A stretch of 64,000 bases of DNA from Spirochaetota bacterium (GTDB lineage Bacteria; Spirochaetota; Spirochaetia; Treponematales; Treponemataceae), in assembly GCA_023443865.1 (NCBI GenBank), contig JAEZST010000010.1:1-64000 (forward strand). Reading direction: 5' to 3'. Positions within the stretch are counted from its first letter, which is position 1. Each line of letters starts with the position of its first letter. The notes under the pieces are model-generated. The model did not search any database. It worked only from the letters and a program-made list of their open reading frames with translations, and was not told where the DNA came from. This document shows positions 49,072 through 57,892 of this stretch, piece by piece. Position numbers and translations under genes: made by a program.

Positions 49072-50751
49072 TCACTCGGCGAGGTATACCCGCGCCTCGT
49101 AGGGGCGCAGTAGCGGGGGGTCGGGAATCGCGGTTTCTTTCCCCGCCGCGCTTTCCGATCCGGCCTTTGCGTAATTCCCGATCAATAGCGTTCCCGCCTT
49201 CTTCAGGGCCTCCGCCATGGGCGCGAGGCTTTGGTCCGTATCGGTAAAATTGAGCGCCGTCAGAAGTTTCGAGCCCGCATAGGACCGCTCGTAGGCGTAT
49301 ACCGCCTCGCTGTCGGCCATAAACTCCGTGAAAGCGCCGCCGTAGGCGAGGATGGGGTATTTCTTCCTGAGGGCAATGAGCCGTTTATAATAGTGGAATA
49401 CCGAGTTTTCGTCGGCGAGCGCGGCCTCGGCGTTAATTTCCCGGTAATTGGGATTAACGCCGATCCAGGGCTTTCCCGCGGTGAATCCGGCGTTCGCTCC
49501 CCCCGTCCATTGCATGGGCGTTCGGGCGTTGTCGCGGCCCATGTAGTGGATCGCCGGCAACAGGTCCGCCTCTTTCTTGCCGTGGAGCGCCATTTGCTCG
49601 CGGGCCCAGTTCTTGATTTCCACGTCGTCGTAGTCCTCGAGGCGCGGGAAGGCAACGTTGGTCATGCCGAGTTCCTCGCCCTGGTACACGTAAGGCGTTC
49701 CCTGTTGGGTGTGGATCATGGTGGCGAGCATCTTCGCGCTCGTCTCCCGCCATCGGGGCGCGTCGTTCCCGAAGCGGGAAACCATGCGCGGTTGGTCATG
49801 GTTATTGAGATAGAGACTGTTCCAGCCCTTTTCGTCCAATTCCCGTTGCCATTTGCCGAGTATACGCTTCAGCTCCGTGAGTTTCCAGGGAACCGGGTCC
49901 CATTTGCCGCCCGTGCCGTGGTCTACGCCCATATGCTCGAACTGGAACACCATGCCAAGCTCGTTCCGCGACTCGCCCACGTACAGCGCGGCCAGCTGCG
50001 GGTCCACGCCGGGGGTTTCCCCGACGGTTAAAAGGTCGCGGCCGGCGAGCACCCGCCCGTGCATTTCCCGAAGGAATTCGTGTATGCGGGGCCCGTTCAT
50101 GAAGGTAGTAAACCGCGAATCCTTGGATATCATATTGATCACGTCCATGCGGAACCCGTCCACGCCCAGGTCGAGCCAGTATTTCATCATGGCGTACACT
50201 TCCTCGCGTACGCGGGGGTTTTCCCAGTTCAGGTCGGGCTGTTTTTCCGCGAAAAGGTGGAGGTACCATTGGTCCCGCTCGGCGGCGTATTTCCACGCGG
50301 GGCCGGAGAAAATCGACTGCCAATCGTTCGGGGGCAGTTCCTCGCACGAGCCGCCCCGTCCTTCCCGCCAGATATAGTAGTCGGCGTAGGGGCCTTCCCG
50401 CGACTTTCGGGACTCGACGAACCAGGCGTGCTCGTCGGACGTATGGTTCACCACGAGGTCCATGACGAGCCGGATGCCGCGCGCGTGGAGGGCGGCGAGC
50501 AGCCGCTTCCAGTCGTCGAGGGTCCCGAATTCCTTCATGATGGCCCGGTAATCGCTGATATCGTACCCGTTATCGGCGTTCGGCGAGGCGTAGACCGGGG
50601 AAAGCCATACCGCGCTCACGCCCAGCTCGGCCAAATAGTCCGCCTTTGACGCGATTCCCGCGAGATCGCCCACGCCGTCCCCGTTCGAGTCCATGAAGCT
50701 TCGGGGATAAATCTGGTACACTACCGCTTCTTTCCACCATGCCTTCGTCAT
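49072..50751 (-). CDS. GH13 alpha-glucosidase (oligo-1,6-glucosidase-like)
   Basis: The 559-residue cytoplasmic enzyme of the GH13_31-type group has the standard regions DLVVNHTSDEH, GFRMDVIN with the nucleophile Asp, the acid/base Glu in LTVGETPG, and LNNHDQPR. The N-terminus WWKEAVVYQIYPRSF is typical. It hydrolyses alpha-glucosides such as isomaltose, maltose or sucrose; an Asp-rich calcium loop (DSNGDGVGD) is present. It is divergent from an FMN enzyme, LacI and beta-phosphoglucomutase operon. A TTGACA/CATGCT promoter with AAACCGG operators precedes it. Confidence 0.95.
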   Translation of the reverse strand: MTKAWWKEAVVYQIYPRSFMDSNGDGVGDLAGIASKADYLAELGVSAVWLSPVYASPNADNGYDISDYRAIMKEFGTLDDWKRLLAALHARGIRLVMDLVVNHTSDEHAWFVESRKSREGPYADYYIWREGRGGSCEELPPNDWQSIFSGPAWKYAAERDQWYLHLFAEKQPDLNWENPRVREEVYAMMKYWLDLGVDGFRMDVINMISKDSRFTTFMNGPRIHEFLREMHGRVLAGRDLLTVGETPGVDPQLAALYVGESRNELGMVFQFEHMGVDHGTGGKWDPVPWKLTELKRILGKWQRELDEKGWNSLYLNNHDQPRMVSRFGNDAPRWRETSAKMLATMIHTQQGTPYVYQGEELGMTNVAFPRLEDYDDVEIKNWAREQMALHGKKEADLLPAIHYMGRDNARTPMQWTGGANAGFTAGKPWIGVNPNYREINAEAALADENSVFHYYKRLIALRKKYPILAYGGAFTEFMADSEAVYAYERSYAGSKLLTALNFTDTDQSLAPMAEALKKAGTLLIGNYAKAGSESAAGKETAIPDPPLLRPYEARVYLAE

Positions 50752-50771
50752 TTCTTTCCTCCCGATTCAGT

Positions 50772-50818
50772 ATCCGGTTTGAGCATGCGCCTTTTCATTG
50801 CCGTTGTCAAACCGGTTT
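50772..50818 (-). promoter_or_regulatory. GH13 promoter with AAACCGG operators
   Basis: TTGACA (50810-50805) and CATGCT (50787-50782) are 17 bp apart on the minus strand. The perfect palindrome aaaccggttt (50809-50818) overlaps the -35, and a second aaaccgg (minus, 50780-50774) lies just after the -10. The LacI regulator at 51826 is the likely binder. Confidence 0.6.
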
Positions 50819-50858
50819 AGCGATTCCTTCGGGGCTCGTATGGCGCGGGTTTCGCATG

Positions 50859-50887
50859 TTGCGAGACGCCGGAATGTGGCGTATAGT
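50859..50887 (+). promoter_or_regulatory. Promoter of a leaderless FMN-enzyme operon
   Basis: TTGCGA (50859-50864), 17 bp, TATAGT (50882-50887), six bases, then ATG at 50894. Confidence 0.6.
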
Positions 50888-50893
50888 GACTCA

Positions 50894-51805
50894 ATGCGAG
50901 ACGATGGGTCCTATAAGTGCCATTTTTGCGATGAATGCGACGGGCACGGCTGTGTCGGCGAACTGCCCGGAATGGGCGGCGTGTACGGCAACGATAATTT
51001 TATACGAAACTGCGCCGATTGGGCCGAGTTTGCCCGCGCCCCGCGGGACGATTCAGAGCTACCCGCGGTACGGCTTGCGCCCCTGACCGGGGCCATGCAA
51101 AACGTCGGGTATCGGGAAGAGCGGGCGTTCTACCACGACCTCGCCGACTCCGCCCTGGCCGCCGGGGTCCGGCTCTCCATCGGCGACGGCGCGCCCGACG
51201 AGAAATTGAGGTTCGGGATCGAGGCCTTGGCCGCCAGAAGCGTCCGGGGCGCCGTCTTCATTAAGCCCTATCCCAACGAACGCGTGCTCGAGCGCGTGGA
51301 ATGGGCCCGGCCCGTGGCCGAAATCGTCGGGGTGGATATCGATTCCTACGCCATCGTGACCATGCGAAACCAGGTAAACCTGCAACGGAAAACCGCCGCT
51401 GACCTTAACGAAATCAAGCGGCACGCCGCCCTTCCCTTCGCGATCAAGGGCATCTTCCGGGAATCGGACCTGGAGCTGGTGCGCGAGGTTCGGCCCGACG
51501 TCGCGGTTATTTCCAACCACGGCGGCCGCGTGGAAACGGACCGGGGAAGCACCGCGGCCTTTCTCGCGGCCTACGGGCGAGAATTGCGGAACCATTGCGG
51601 CGAGCTGTGGGTCGACGGCGGCGTACGGCGCAGGAGCGACCTCGAGACCGCCGCCTTCTTCGGGGTGAGCGAGGTGATGGTCGGGCGGCCCTTCGTCACG
51701 GCCCTCTTGCGGCACGGACGGGAGGGAATCGCCCGGGCCTTGGCGGCGCTCGTCGCTCGCGCGGGAGCGCGGGCCGTCGCGGGATCCGTTCCCGAACGAT
51801 TCTAG
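50894..51805 (+). CDS. FMN-dependent alpha-hydroxy-acid dehydrogenase-like protein
   Basis: The 303-residue TIM-barrel protein has IKGIFRESD, VISNHGGRVETDRG and LWVDGGVRRRSD, typical of lactate oxidase-like FMN enzymes. The N-terminus carries four cysteines (C9, C12, C15, C20) before GELPGMGG, which could bind a metal or cluster; this variant is common in anaerobes and its substrate is unknown. I chose the ATG at 50894, six bases after TATAGT, so the mRNA is probably leaderless. It leads an operon with LacI and beta-phosphoglucomutase. Confidence 0.88.
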   Translation: MRDDGSYKCHFCDECDGHGCVGELPGMGGVYGNDNFIRNCADWAEFARAPRDDSELPAVRLAPLTGAMQNVGYREERAFYHDLADSALAAGVRLSIGDGAPDEKLRFGIEALAARSVRGAVFIKPYPNERVLERVEWARPVAEIVGVDIDSYAIVTMRNQVNLQRKTAADLNEIKRHAALPFAIKGIFRESDLELVREVRPDVAVISNHGGRVETDRGSTAAFLAAYGRELRNHCGELWVDGGVRRRSDLETAAFFGVSEVMVGRPFVTALLRHGREGIARALAALVARAGARAVAGSVPERF

Positions 51806-51825
51806 GGCCCGAGGGTATTTGCGGT

Positions 51826-52839
51826 ATGGCGACGATTAAGGACATAGCCCGCGACGCCGGCGTAAGCGTTACCACCGTATCGAACGTGATTCACGGGAAG
51901 CTTTCCCACGTCGCCAAGGATACGGTGGAACGGATCAACCGGATAATCGAGCGGTACGATTACGCGCCGAACCTTTCGGCCCGGGCCCTGGTAAGCAAGA
52001 GCTCCCGCATTATCGGCGTTATTAACCACCTGCTCGCCGATTCCACCGACTGCAGCTTCCTCCAAGACCCCTTCCACGGCGCGTTTATCGGCGGTATTGA
52101 ATGCGCGCTGCGCGAGCGCGGGTATTACATGATGGTCCGTACCGTCAGGGACGAGAGCGAGCTTTTCTCGCTTTTCCGGAATTGGAACCTTGACGGCGTT
52201 ATCCTTGCCGGGATTTTCGAGGGCAGCTTTTTCGGCGGTCTCATATCTTCCGATAAGCCCGTCGCGCTTCTGGACAGCTATATAGAGAACGGCACGGTAT
52301 TCAACGTGGGCCTCGAGGATTATCGGGGCGGGTATCTCGCAACGGAATACCTGATCGGCAAGGGACACCGGAATATCGCGTTCGCCTCGCCCCGAATCGA
52401 GCGGGCGGGCGTTCTGGAAGAGCGGTTTCGGGGCTATCGGGACGCCCTCGAGGCCGCGGGAATACCCTTTGACGGGCGGTTGGCGTTCGAATGCCCCATG
52501 ACCGTCGACGGCGGCCGCGACCTTGGCCGTACGCTTTCTTCCCGCAAGGACGTTACCGCGGTCTTCGCCACCGCCGACCTCCTCGCCGCGGGAATCATCG
52601 GCGGGCTGAACGAGCGGGGCGCGCGCGTGCCCGAAGACGTTTCCGTCATGGGTTTCGACGACGTGTACATCAGCCGCATTACCACCCCCCAGCTCACCAC
52701 GGTGCATCAGGACGCCCGCGAGAAGGGAACGGTGGCCGCCAACATGATGGTCGATTACCTGGAAGGCAAAACCGCGGCGTCCCGCACCGTGGTTATGCCG
52801 GTTTCCATCGTCGAACGGGATTCCGTGCGATCGGTTTAA
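51826..52839 (+). CDS. LacI-family regulator of a glucoside locus
   Basis: The 337-residue protein has the helix-turn-helix IKDIARDAGVSVTTVSNVI at residues 3-21, the hinge NLSARALVSKSSRIIGVI and a sugar-sensor domain ending with the usual ITTPQLTTVHQ region. It is from a different LacI subgroup than the two paralogues at 11993 and 32606. It sits between the FMN enzyme and beta-phosphoglucomutase and probably binds the AAACCGG sites before the GH13 gene. The start has GAGGG upstream. Confidence 0.93.
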   Translation: MATIKDIARDAGVSVTTVSNVIHGKLSHVAKDTVERINRIIERYDYAPNLSARALVSKSSRIIGVINHLLADSTDCSFLQDPFHGAFIGGIECALRERGYYMMVRTVRDESELFSLFRNWNLDGVILAGIFEGSFFGGLISSDKPVALLDSYIENGTVFNVGLEDYRGGYLATEYLIGKGHRNIAFASPRIERAGVLEERFRGYRDALEAAGIPFDGRLAFECPMTVDGGRDLGRTLSSRKDVTAVFATADLLAAGIIGGLNERGARVPEDVSVMGFDDVYISRITTPQLTTVHQDAREKGTVAANMMVDYLEGKTAASRTVVMPVSIVERDSVRSV

Positions 52840-52859
52840 GCGAGGGAAGGATACGGCGA

Positions 52860-53492
52860 ATGGTGGAGTTTAAGGGCGCCTTGTTCGATCTGGACGGCGT
52901 GATAGTCGACACGGCGAAGTACCATTATCTCGCGTGGAAACGCCTGGCGGAGAGCCTGGGCTTCGAGTTTTCCGCGGAACGCAACGAGCGGCTGAAGGGC
53001 GTGAGCCGCAGGCGCTCCCTGGAGATACTCCTGGAGATCGGCGGCCTTTCCTTTTCCGAGCGCGAGATGCTCGAGCTGACGGAGCGAAAGAACGCCTGGT
53101 ACGTGGAATACCTATTAAAGCTCGACTCGGGCGCGCTGCTGCCGGGGTCCCGCGAATACCTGGAAGCGCTCCGGTCCCGCGGCGCGCGCGTCGCCCTCGC
53201 CTCCGCGAGCAAGAACGCGCGGCTCATTCTGGATCGGTGCGGAATCGCCGGCCTCTTCGACGCGATCGTCGACGGAAACGCCGTTTCGAGGGCAAAGCCC
53301 GACCCCGAGGCGTTCCTGAAGGGAGCGGAAGCCCTCTCCCTCCCGGCGGCGGAATGCGCCGTTTTCGAGGACTCATTGGCGGGGATCGAGGCCGCGAAGG
53401 CCGCCGGAATGGCGGCGGTGGCCGTGGGAAGGCCGGAAAACCTTCCCGGGGCCGATCTTTATATCGCGAACCTCGCCGAAATGCTCATTTGA
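52860..53492 (+). CDS. pgmB: Beta-phosphoglucomutase
   Basis: The 210-residue HAD-type enzyme has LFDLDGVIVDT with nucleophile Asp 9 and acid/base Asp 11, the substrate loop GVSRRRSLEILL, ALASASKNA and KPDPEAFL with EDSLAGIEAAKAAG. It converts beta-glucose 1-phosphate, a product of disaccharide phosphorolysis, to glucose 6-phosphate. GAAGGA precedes the ATG. No disaccharide phosphorylase is present in the window, so its partner lies elsewhere. It slightly overlaps the convergent LiaF-like gene. Confidence 0.93.
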   Translation: MVEFKGALFDLDGVIVDTAKYHYLAWKRLAESLGFEFSAERNERLKGVSRRRSLEILLEIGGLSFSEREMLELTERKNAWYVEYLLKLDSGALLPGSREYLEALRSRGARVALASASKNARLILDRCGIAGLFDAIVDGNAVSRAKPDPEAFLKGAEALSLPAAECAVFEDSLAGIEAAKAAGMAAVAVGRPENLPGADLYIANLAEMLI

Positions 53493-54267
53493 TCTCTACG
53501 CCGCCGAAGGTTACGGTGCCGTTGATCGTGACCGTCGGGGCCGCGGGGTCGGTCGAGGACGGATACTTGCACTCCGACCCGCCGAGTACGGGGATTACGT
53601 GGGTGACGACCCGGACGCCCTGGGGGAGGATTATTTCCACCCCGCCGAATACCGCGCTCACGTCTATGGACACGTTGCCGCTTATCCGCGCGTTCACGAG
53701 GTTGACGGTAAGGCCGCCGAAGATGGCCGTATAGACGCCGCCGAGGAATTCCTCTTCGCCGTAGTAAACGTGCTCGCCGCCGAAGGTGACCGAAGCCTTC
53801 TTGTGCCCCTCTCCGGGTTTCGAGGACGAGGTAAAAACGCCGCCGCCCGAGCGCGTCGCCGATCCGTTTCGCCGTTCGGGACCGGGACCGGGGTCGCCGG
53901 AATTTCCCTCCTCTCCGCTATCGTACGGCCGGAACGGGCGGTCTCCCCCCCGATTGCCGTTTCCGAAGAGAATCTGGAGGCCCACCGCCAGCAATACCAC
54001 CGGGAATATCAGTTTCCACCCGTAGCCGTGGGGAACGATCCCCTGCCGGTCCAGAAAGAGCAGGGTACCGATTCCGAACAATATGACGTTTCCGGCGTTT
54101 GGCCCGACCTGCGTCATGGACAGGAGGGCGGGAATGATCAGGAAGAGGGTCCACCATCCCGCCAGGTTAAAGTCAAAATCAAAATACCCGAGCATGTTTC
54201 CGCCGATGAAGACCCCGGCTGCCAGGAAAAGAACGCCGATAACCACTGTCGTTATGTCTCGTTTCAT
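53485..54267 (-). CDS. LiaF-like membrane protein
   Basis: The 260-residue protein has four membrane segments in residues 5-115 (LiaI/LiaF-type N-terminus), a Gly/Ser/Arg linker and a C-terminal beta domain with the repeated FGG motifs (VTFGGEHVYY, AIFGGLTVNL, AVFGGVEIILP) of LiaF proteins. LiaF relatives restrain cell-envelope stress kinases, but no LiaRS pair is adjacent. AAGGGGT precedes the ATG 54267; the upstream ATG lacks a ribosome site. It is convergent with pgmB (8-bp overlap). Confidence 0.88.
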   Translation of the reverse strand: MKRDITTVVIGVLFLAAGVFIGGNMLGYFDFDFNLAGWWTLFLIIPALLSMTQVGPNAGNVILFGIGTLLFLDRQGIVPHGYGWKLIFPVVLLAVGLQILFGNGNRGGDRPFRPYDSGEEGNSGDPGPGPERRNGSATRSGGGVFTSSSKPGEGHKKASVTFGGEHVYYGEEEFLGGVYTAIFGGLTVNLVNARISGNVSIDVSAVFGGVEIILPQGVRVVTHVIPVLGGSECKYPSSTDPAAPTVTINGTVTFGGVEIK

Positions 54268-54352
54268 AGTGAATACCCCTTTAACTACGTATAACACCTT
54301 CAGTATATGAATCGGTTCTCCCGATCCGCGAGTTTCGCGAAAAAAAGCGCGC

Positions 54353-54937
54353 TCAGGAGAGGTTTTTCAGGGAGGAGAGCAAAAGCAGGGGATTCGCGTT
54401 GGCCCTGTTCTCCAACCGGACGAAATCGTCCCGGGTTTCGGTGGCGGACCCGGAGAGGACCAATTCCCCGGACGTTCTTCGGTACCACAGGTAATGGACC
54501 TCGGGACGCTCGAGAAGCCGCCGCCTGGATAGGCTATCCAGGAGTTCGGCGGCGATTTCCACGTGATTGGCCTGCCCGCATTGGTAGTATACGCGGCTGC
54601 CGCATATGCAGATCACGACCCGCCTGAAGCCTTCCGCTATCGAGTCGTCGTTTCGGAAACCGTCCAGGACGAGTCGGAGGGAGCCGAGGGAAAGGTCGTA
54701 GCCCCGCAGGCGCAGTTCCTTGCGCAGGGCCACGATTTCCTGCCGTACCGTATTGAGGCCGTCTTCCCTGATCGTGGCCGCCTGCAATCGCTTGCGCCAT
54801 TGGCGGAATTGGTTCTCGTAGGAGGCGAATTCCGGGGTATGGGAGAGGAGGGTTTCGGTTTCCGAAAGGAGTTTCCATTCTGGGGCGAACCGGTCGGCTA
54901 AAAACCGCCCGATCGCGCCTTCGGTTTTGCGCGCCAT
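54353..54937 (-). CDS. Conserved hypothetical protein
   Basis: The 194-residue protein is mostly helical and basic at first (VRQEIVALRKELRLRGYDLSL), with a central hydrophobic beta segment GFRRVVICICGSRVYYQCG containing three cysteines and a conserved-looking WYRRTSGELVLSGS near the end. I recognise no family. It is divergent from the phosphoesterase gene, with starts 27 bp apart. The ATG at 54937 is 10 nt after TATACT and has no Shine-Dalgarno. Longer upstream frames overlap the neighbour and are rejected. Confidence 0.65.
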   Translation of the reverse strand: MARKTEGAIGRFLADRFAPEWKLLSETETLLSHTPEFASYENQFRQWRKRLQAATIREDGLNTVRQEIVALRKELRLRGYDLSLGSLRLVLDGFRNDDSIAEGFRRVVICICGSRVYYQCGQANHVEIAAELLDSLSRRRLLERPEVHYLWYRRTSGELVLSGSATETRDDFVRLENRANANPLLLLSSLKNLS

Positions 54938-54955
54938 GGATGTTTTGAGTATAAT
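54927..54955 (+). promoter_or_regulatory. Promoter of a nearly leaderless phosphoesterase mRNA
   Basis: TTGCGC (54927-54932), 17 bp, TATAAT (54950-54955), nine bases, then ATG at 54965. Confidence 0.55.
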
Positions 54956-54964
54956 GCGGATTGG

Positions 54965-55723
54965 ATGAAATATCTCGCGATTTCGGACATACACGGGAAT
55001 CTCGACGCGCTGAACGCGGTCCTGGCCGCCGCCCTGGACGGGACGGACGGAATCGTCTGCCTCGGCGACGTAGTGGGGTACGGCTTCGAGCCTTCCGCCT
55101 GCGTGTCCCGGCTGCGGGAACTGGAGGCCGCCGGGCTCCTGAAGGCGTGCGTGACCGGCAACCACGACGCGGGCGTTCTCGGCGCGGTTTCCTCCCGGTG
55201 GTTCAACGCGAACGCCCGGTTCGCCCTGGAATTTACCCGGGCCCGCCTGACCCCCGAAAGCCTCGCCTGGCTGGCGGCCCGACCGACCGACGCGGAGTTC
55301 GAAAGCGGGGTTCTCGCCGTGCACGGCTCTCCCCTGGAGCCGGTTACGGGCTATCTTTTCGGCGGAGACGAAACGGAGAAGGCCCTAAAGCGCCTGGAGG
55401 CGCGGGGCGTACGCCTGTGCCTCGTGGGGCACACCCATACGCCGGCCTGGTTCGTTAAGGGTTCCGGTGATGCGGGCTTTCGCGCCGCCCCGGGCACGGA
55501 GATTCGTTTTTCGCCGGCCGGCGGCCTTCCGTTCCCCGGGATTATCAACCCCGGCAGCGTGGGGTTTCCCCGTTCGCGGCCAGAAGAAGTCGACGCCGCG
55601 GACTATCCCGCGGAATACGCGCTCTGGGACAGCGAAACCATGGCCGTGGAATTCCGGGAGGCGCGCTACGATCGAAGGCGCTTCGAGGAGGGAACGGGCC
55701 GGCTGTACGGCTCAGCCGAATGA
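54965..55723 (+). CDS. Soluble metallophosphoesterase (YfcE/ApaH-like)
   Basis: The 252-residue cytoplasmic enzyme has all motifs of the family in order: SDIHGN, LGDVVGYG, GNHD, VHGSP and GHTH, which bind two metal ions. It hydrolyses phosphodiesters or nucleotide compounds; the substrate is not known. The protein continues with NPGSVGFPRSR, a conserved C-terminal motif. The promoter is only nine bases from the ATG. It overlaps the convergent ABC-F gene by 12 bp. Confidence 0.93.
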   Translation: MKYLAISDIHGNLDALNAVLAAALDGTDGIVCLGDVVGYGFEPSACVSRLRELEAAGLLKACVTGNHDAGVLGAVSSRWFNANARFALEFTRARLTPESLAWLAARPTDAEFESGVLAVHGSPLEPVTGYLFGGDETEKALKRLEARGVRLCLVGHTHTPAWFVKGSGDAGFRAAPGTEIRFSPAGGLPFPGIINPGSVGFPRSRPEEVDAADYPAEYALWDSETMAVEFREARYDRRRFEEGTGRLYGSAE

Positions 55724-57787
55724 GGCGAGGTACTCCCAGCGCGCGATCTTTTCTTCAAGTTCCGCGGCGGCTGCGTCGAACTCCCTGCCCCAGGCGGCGA
55801 GCTTGAGGTGGTCGGTTTCCCCGCCTGACAGGAGGCCTTCGAGCTCCGCCTTCCGGTTTTCCAATTTTTCGATTTCCGCCTCGATGCCGGCGTACTCTTT
55901 TTCCTCGGCGAAGGTCCGCTTCTTGGGCCTGTTTCGCTCCGCCTTTTGGCCCGCCGATTCGGGAGCCTGGCTCCCGGCGGGCGATACGGCGTTTTGCCTT
56001 CCCGATCCGGCCCCGTCGCCCTTTCTCCCCCGTTCGCCCTTCGTCGCCGCCTCGGCCTTCGCCTCTTCCCTTTGCAGTTCGAGGAGCTCCGTGCAGCTGC
56101 CCACGAAGCCGTCCACCGAGCCGTCGCCCGTGAGGACGAAGAGGGTGTCGGCGACGCGGTCCATGAAGAAGCGGTCGTGGGAGACCACGAGGAGGCAGCC
56201 CGCGAAGCCCTCGAGGAATTGCTCGAGGACGCCCATGGTGTAGATGTCGAAGTCGTTGGTGGGCTCGTCGAGCACGAGGAAGTTCGGGTTGGACACGAGG
56301 AGGCGCACGAGGTAGAGCCGCTTGCGCTCGCCGCCGGAAAGGGTGCCGACGGGGGAGTGCTGGATTTTGCCCTCGAAGCCGAAGCGCTCGAGGAGTTGGC
56401 CCGCGCTCACCGTTTTGCCGTTCGCCATGGCGACTACTTCCGCCGCCTCGCGCACGTAGGCGAGGACGGTCATGTCGACGTTCGGGAATGAGGGGTTTTG
56501 CTCGTAGTAGGCGAAGAGGGTGTTGTCGCCCCGAACGACGGTTCCCGAGTCGGGCTCGAGCTTGCCGGTGAGCAGGTTGAGGAGGGTGGTTTTGCCAGAG
56601 CCGTTGTTCCCGAATACGCCGATGCGCTCGCCCCTTTTGAAGGAGTAGGAAAAGTCGGAGATGATGTGGTTTTGCCTCGCGCCGGAAGGTTTGGCGGCCG
56701 CGGGGTTTATCGGCTCGCCGCCTTCGGGCTTTGATTGCGCGCCGGCTGGTTTGCTGCCCGCGGGCGCCGGTTGGGGCCAGCTTTTGGAGATTCCGGTGAC
56801 CTCGAGTATCTTCCCGCCGAGCCTTCGGCCCGTGATCTCGAAGGCGAATTCCTTGTCAGTGGCGAGCTTTTCGCGGTTGATCATGCGGTGAATGTTGTCC
56901 ACCCGGGCGCGGGCCTTGGTGCCCCGGGCCTTCGGGCCCCGAAGGAGCCATTCCCGCTCGGTGCGGAGGACCGATTCGATCCGTTCCTCGGCGTTTGCGG
57001 CGATTTCCCGCTCCAGTTCCTTTTTTTCGAGGTACCGGGAAAAGTTCCCCTCGTACATGGTGAGGCGGCGGTTGTCGAGCTCGTAGATGCGGTTGCACAC
57101 CGAGTCGAGGAAGTAGCGGTCGTGGGTGACCATGAGGACCGAGCGGTCCGTGGCGGCGAGGAATTCCTCGAGCCAGGCGATGGTGCGGATATCGAGGTGG
57201 TTTGTCGGCTCGTCGAGGAGGATGAGGCGGGTATCTTCCACGAGGACCTGGGCGAGGGCGACCTTTTTGACCATGCCGCCCGAGAGGGTGCCCATGACGA
57301 GTTCCAGGTTGTCGATGCCGAGGGTGGTCAGGACCGAGCGGATTTGGGCTTCCAGGTTCCACAGGTCCTTTTCGTCCATCTCGTGGGTGAGTTCCTCGAG
57401 GCGTTTGGTGAGCCGGTCGGCGGTTTTGGTACCGGTGCCTTCCGGTTGGCTCCCTTCGCGGGCGAGCTCCTCGCATACCGATTCGTATTCCCTGATCGTG
57501 TCGAGCTTGGGGCTCCTGGATTTGAATATATGGTCGATGATGCGGTCCGAGGGATCGAAAGCCGGGTTTTGCGGCAGGTAGGAAATCCCGGCGGCCTGGT
57601 TCGCGATGATGGTACCGGAATCGCCCTGAAGCTCCCCCGCGACGCAGCGGAGGAGGGTACTCTTGCCGGAGCCGTTTTTGCCGATGAGGGCGGCTTTGTC
57701 CCCCTCGTCGAGGCCGAAGGAAACGCCGGTAAAGAGCGGGGCTTCGCGGCCCATGCGGGTAAGGCCGTTCACTGAAAGAAGGTTCAT
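55712..57787 (-). CDS. uup: ABC-F ATPase, Uup-like
   Basis: The 691-residue soluble ABC-F protein has two ATP-binding domains: Walker A GKNGSGKST with LSGGMVKKV, and GNNGSGKTT with LSGGERKRL, each followed by LDEPTN. A Pro/Ala/Gly-rich insert of about 35 residues precedes the second domain. The C-terminus is a coiled coil (about 590-690) as in Uup, after a Lys/Gly/Ser linker. Uup-type proteins act on ribosomes or branched DNA. TATACT lies seven bases before the ATG, indicating a leaderless message. Confidence 0.93.
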   Translation of the reverse strand: MNLLSVNGLTRMGREAPLFTGVSFGLDEGDKAALIGKNGSGKSTLLRCVAGELQGDSGTIIANQAAGISYLPQNPAFDPSDRIIDHIFKSRSPKLDTIREYESVCEELAREGSQPEGTGTKTADRLTKRLEELTHEMDEKDLWNLEAQIRSVLTTLGIDNLELVMGTLSGGMVKKVALAQVLVEDTRLILLDEPTNHLDIRTIAWLEEFLAATDRSVLMVTHDRYFLDSVCNRIYELDNRRLTMYEGNFSRYLEKKELEREIAANAEERIESVLRTEREWLLRGPKARGTKARARVDNIHRMINREKLATDKEFAFEITGRRLGGKILEVTGISKSWPQPAPAGSKPAGAQSKPEGGEPINPAAAKPSGARQNHIISDFSYSFKRGERIGVFGNNGSGKTTLLNLLTGKLEPDSGTVVRGDNTLFAYYEQNPSFPNVDMTVLAYVREAAEVVAMANGKTVSAGQLLERFGFEGKIQHSPVGTLSGGERKRLYLVRLLVSNPNFLVLDEPTNDFDIYTMGVLEQFLEGFAGCLLVVSHDRFFMDRVADTLFVLTGDGSVDGFVGSCTELLELQREEAKAEAATKGERGRKGDGAGSGRQNAVSPAGSQAPESAGQKAERNRPKKRTFAEEKEYAGIEAEIEKLENRKAELEGLLSGGETDHLKLAAWGREFDAAAAELEEKIARWEYLASFG

Positions 57788-57794
57788 GGAATGG

Positions 57795-57823
57795 AGTATA
57801 GCAAAAGCGGGCCGCGTTGTCCC
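57795..57823 (-). promoter_or_regulatory. Promoter of a leaderless ABC-F mRNA
   Basis: GGGACA (57823-57818), 17 bp, TATACT (57800-57795), seven bases, then ATG (57787). Confidence 0.55.
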
Positions 57824-57854
57824 CGGCGCTGAGCGTGCGGCCGGGCGTGAAGCA

Positions 57855-57884
57855 TTGTCCCCCGCGGGGGTTTCCGGCTATCCT
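57855..57884 (+). promoter_or_regulatory. Promoter of endonuclease III gene
   Basis: TTGTCC (57855-57860), 18 bp, TATCCT (57879-57884), eight bases, then ATG at 57893. No Shine-Dalgarno is present. Confidence 0.5.
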
Positions 57885-57892
57885 GTATCGAT

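Noticed and set aside
51595..51825. N-terminal extension of the LacI regulator at 51826
   Set aside because: It lies within the FMN-enzyme gene and would place the helix-turn-helix far from the N-terminus.
52491..52859. N-terminal extension of beta-phosphoglucomutase
   Set aside because: It overlaps the LacI gene; the HAD nucleophile motif must lie close to the start.
54938..55324. Long upstream extension of the hypothetical gene at 54353
   Set aside because: It overlaps the divergent phosphoesterase gene, which has clear catalytic motifs.
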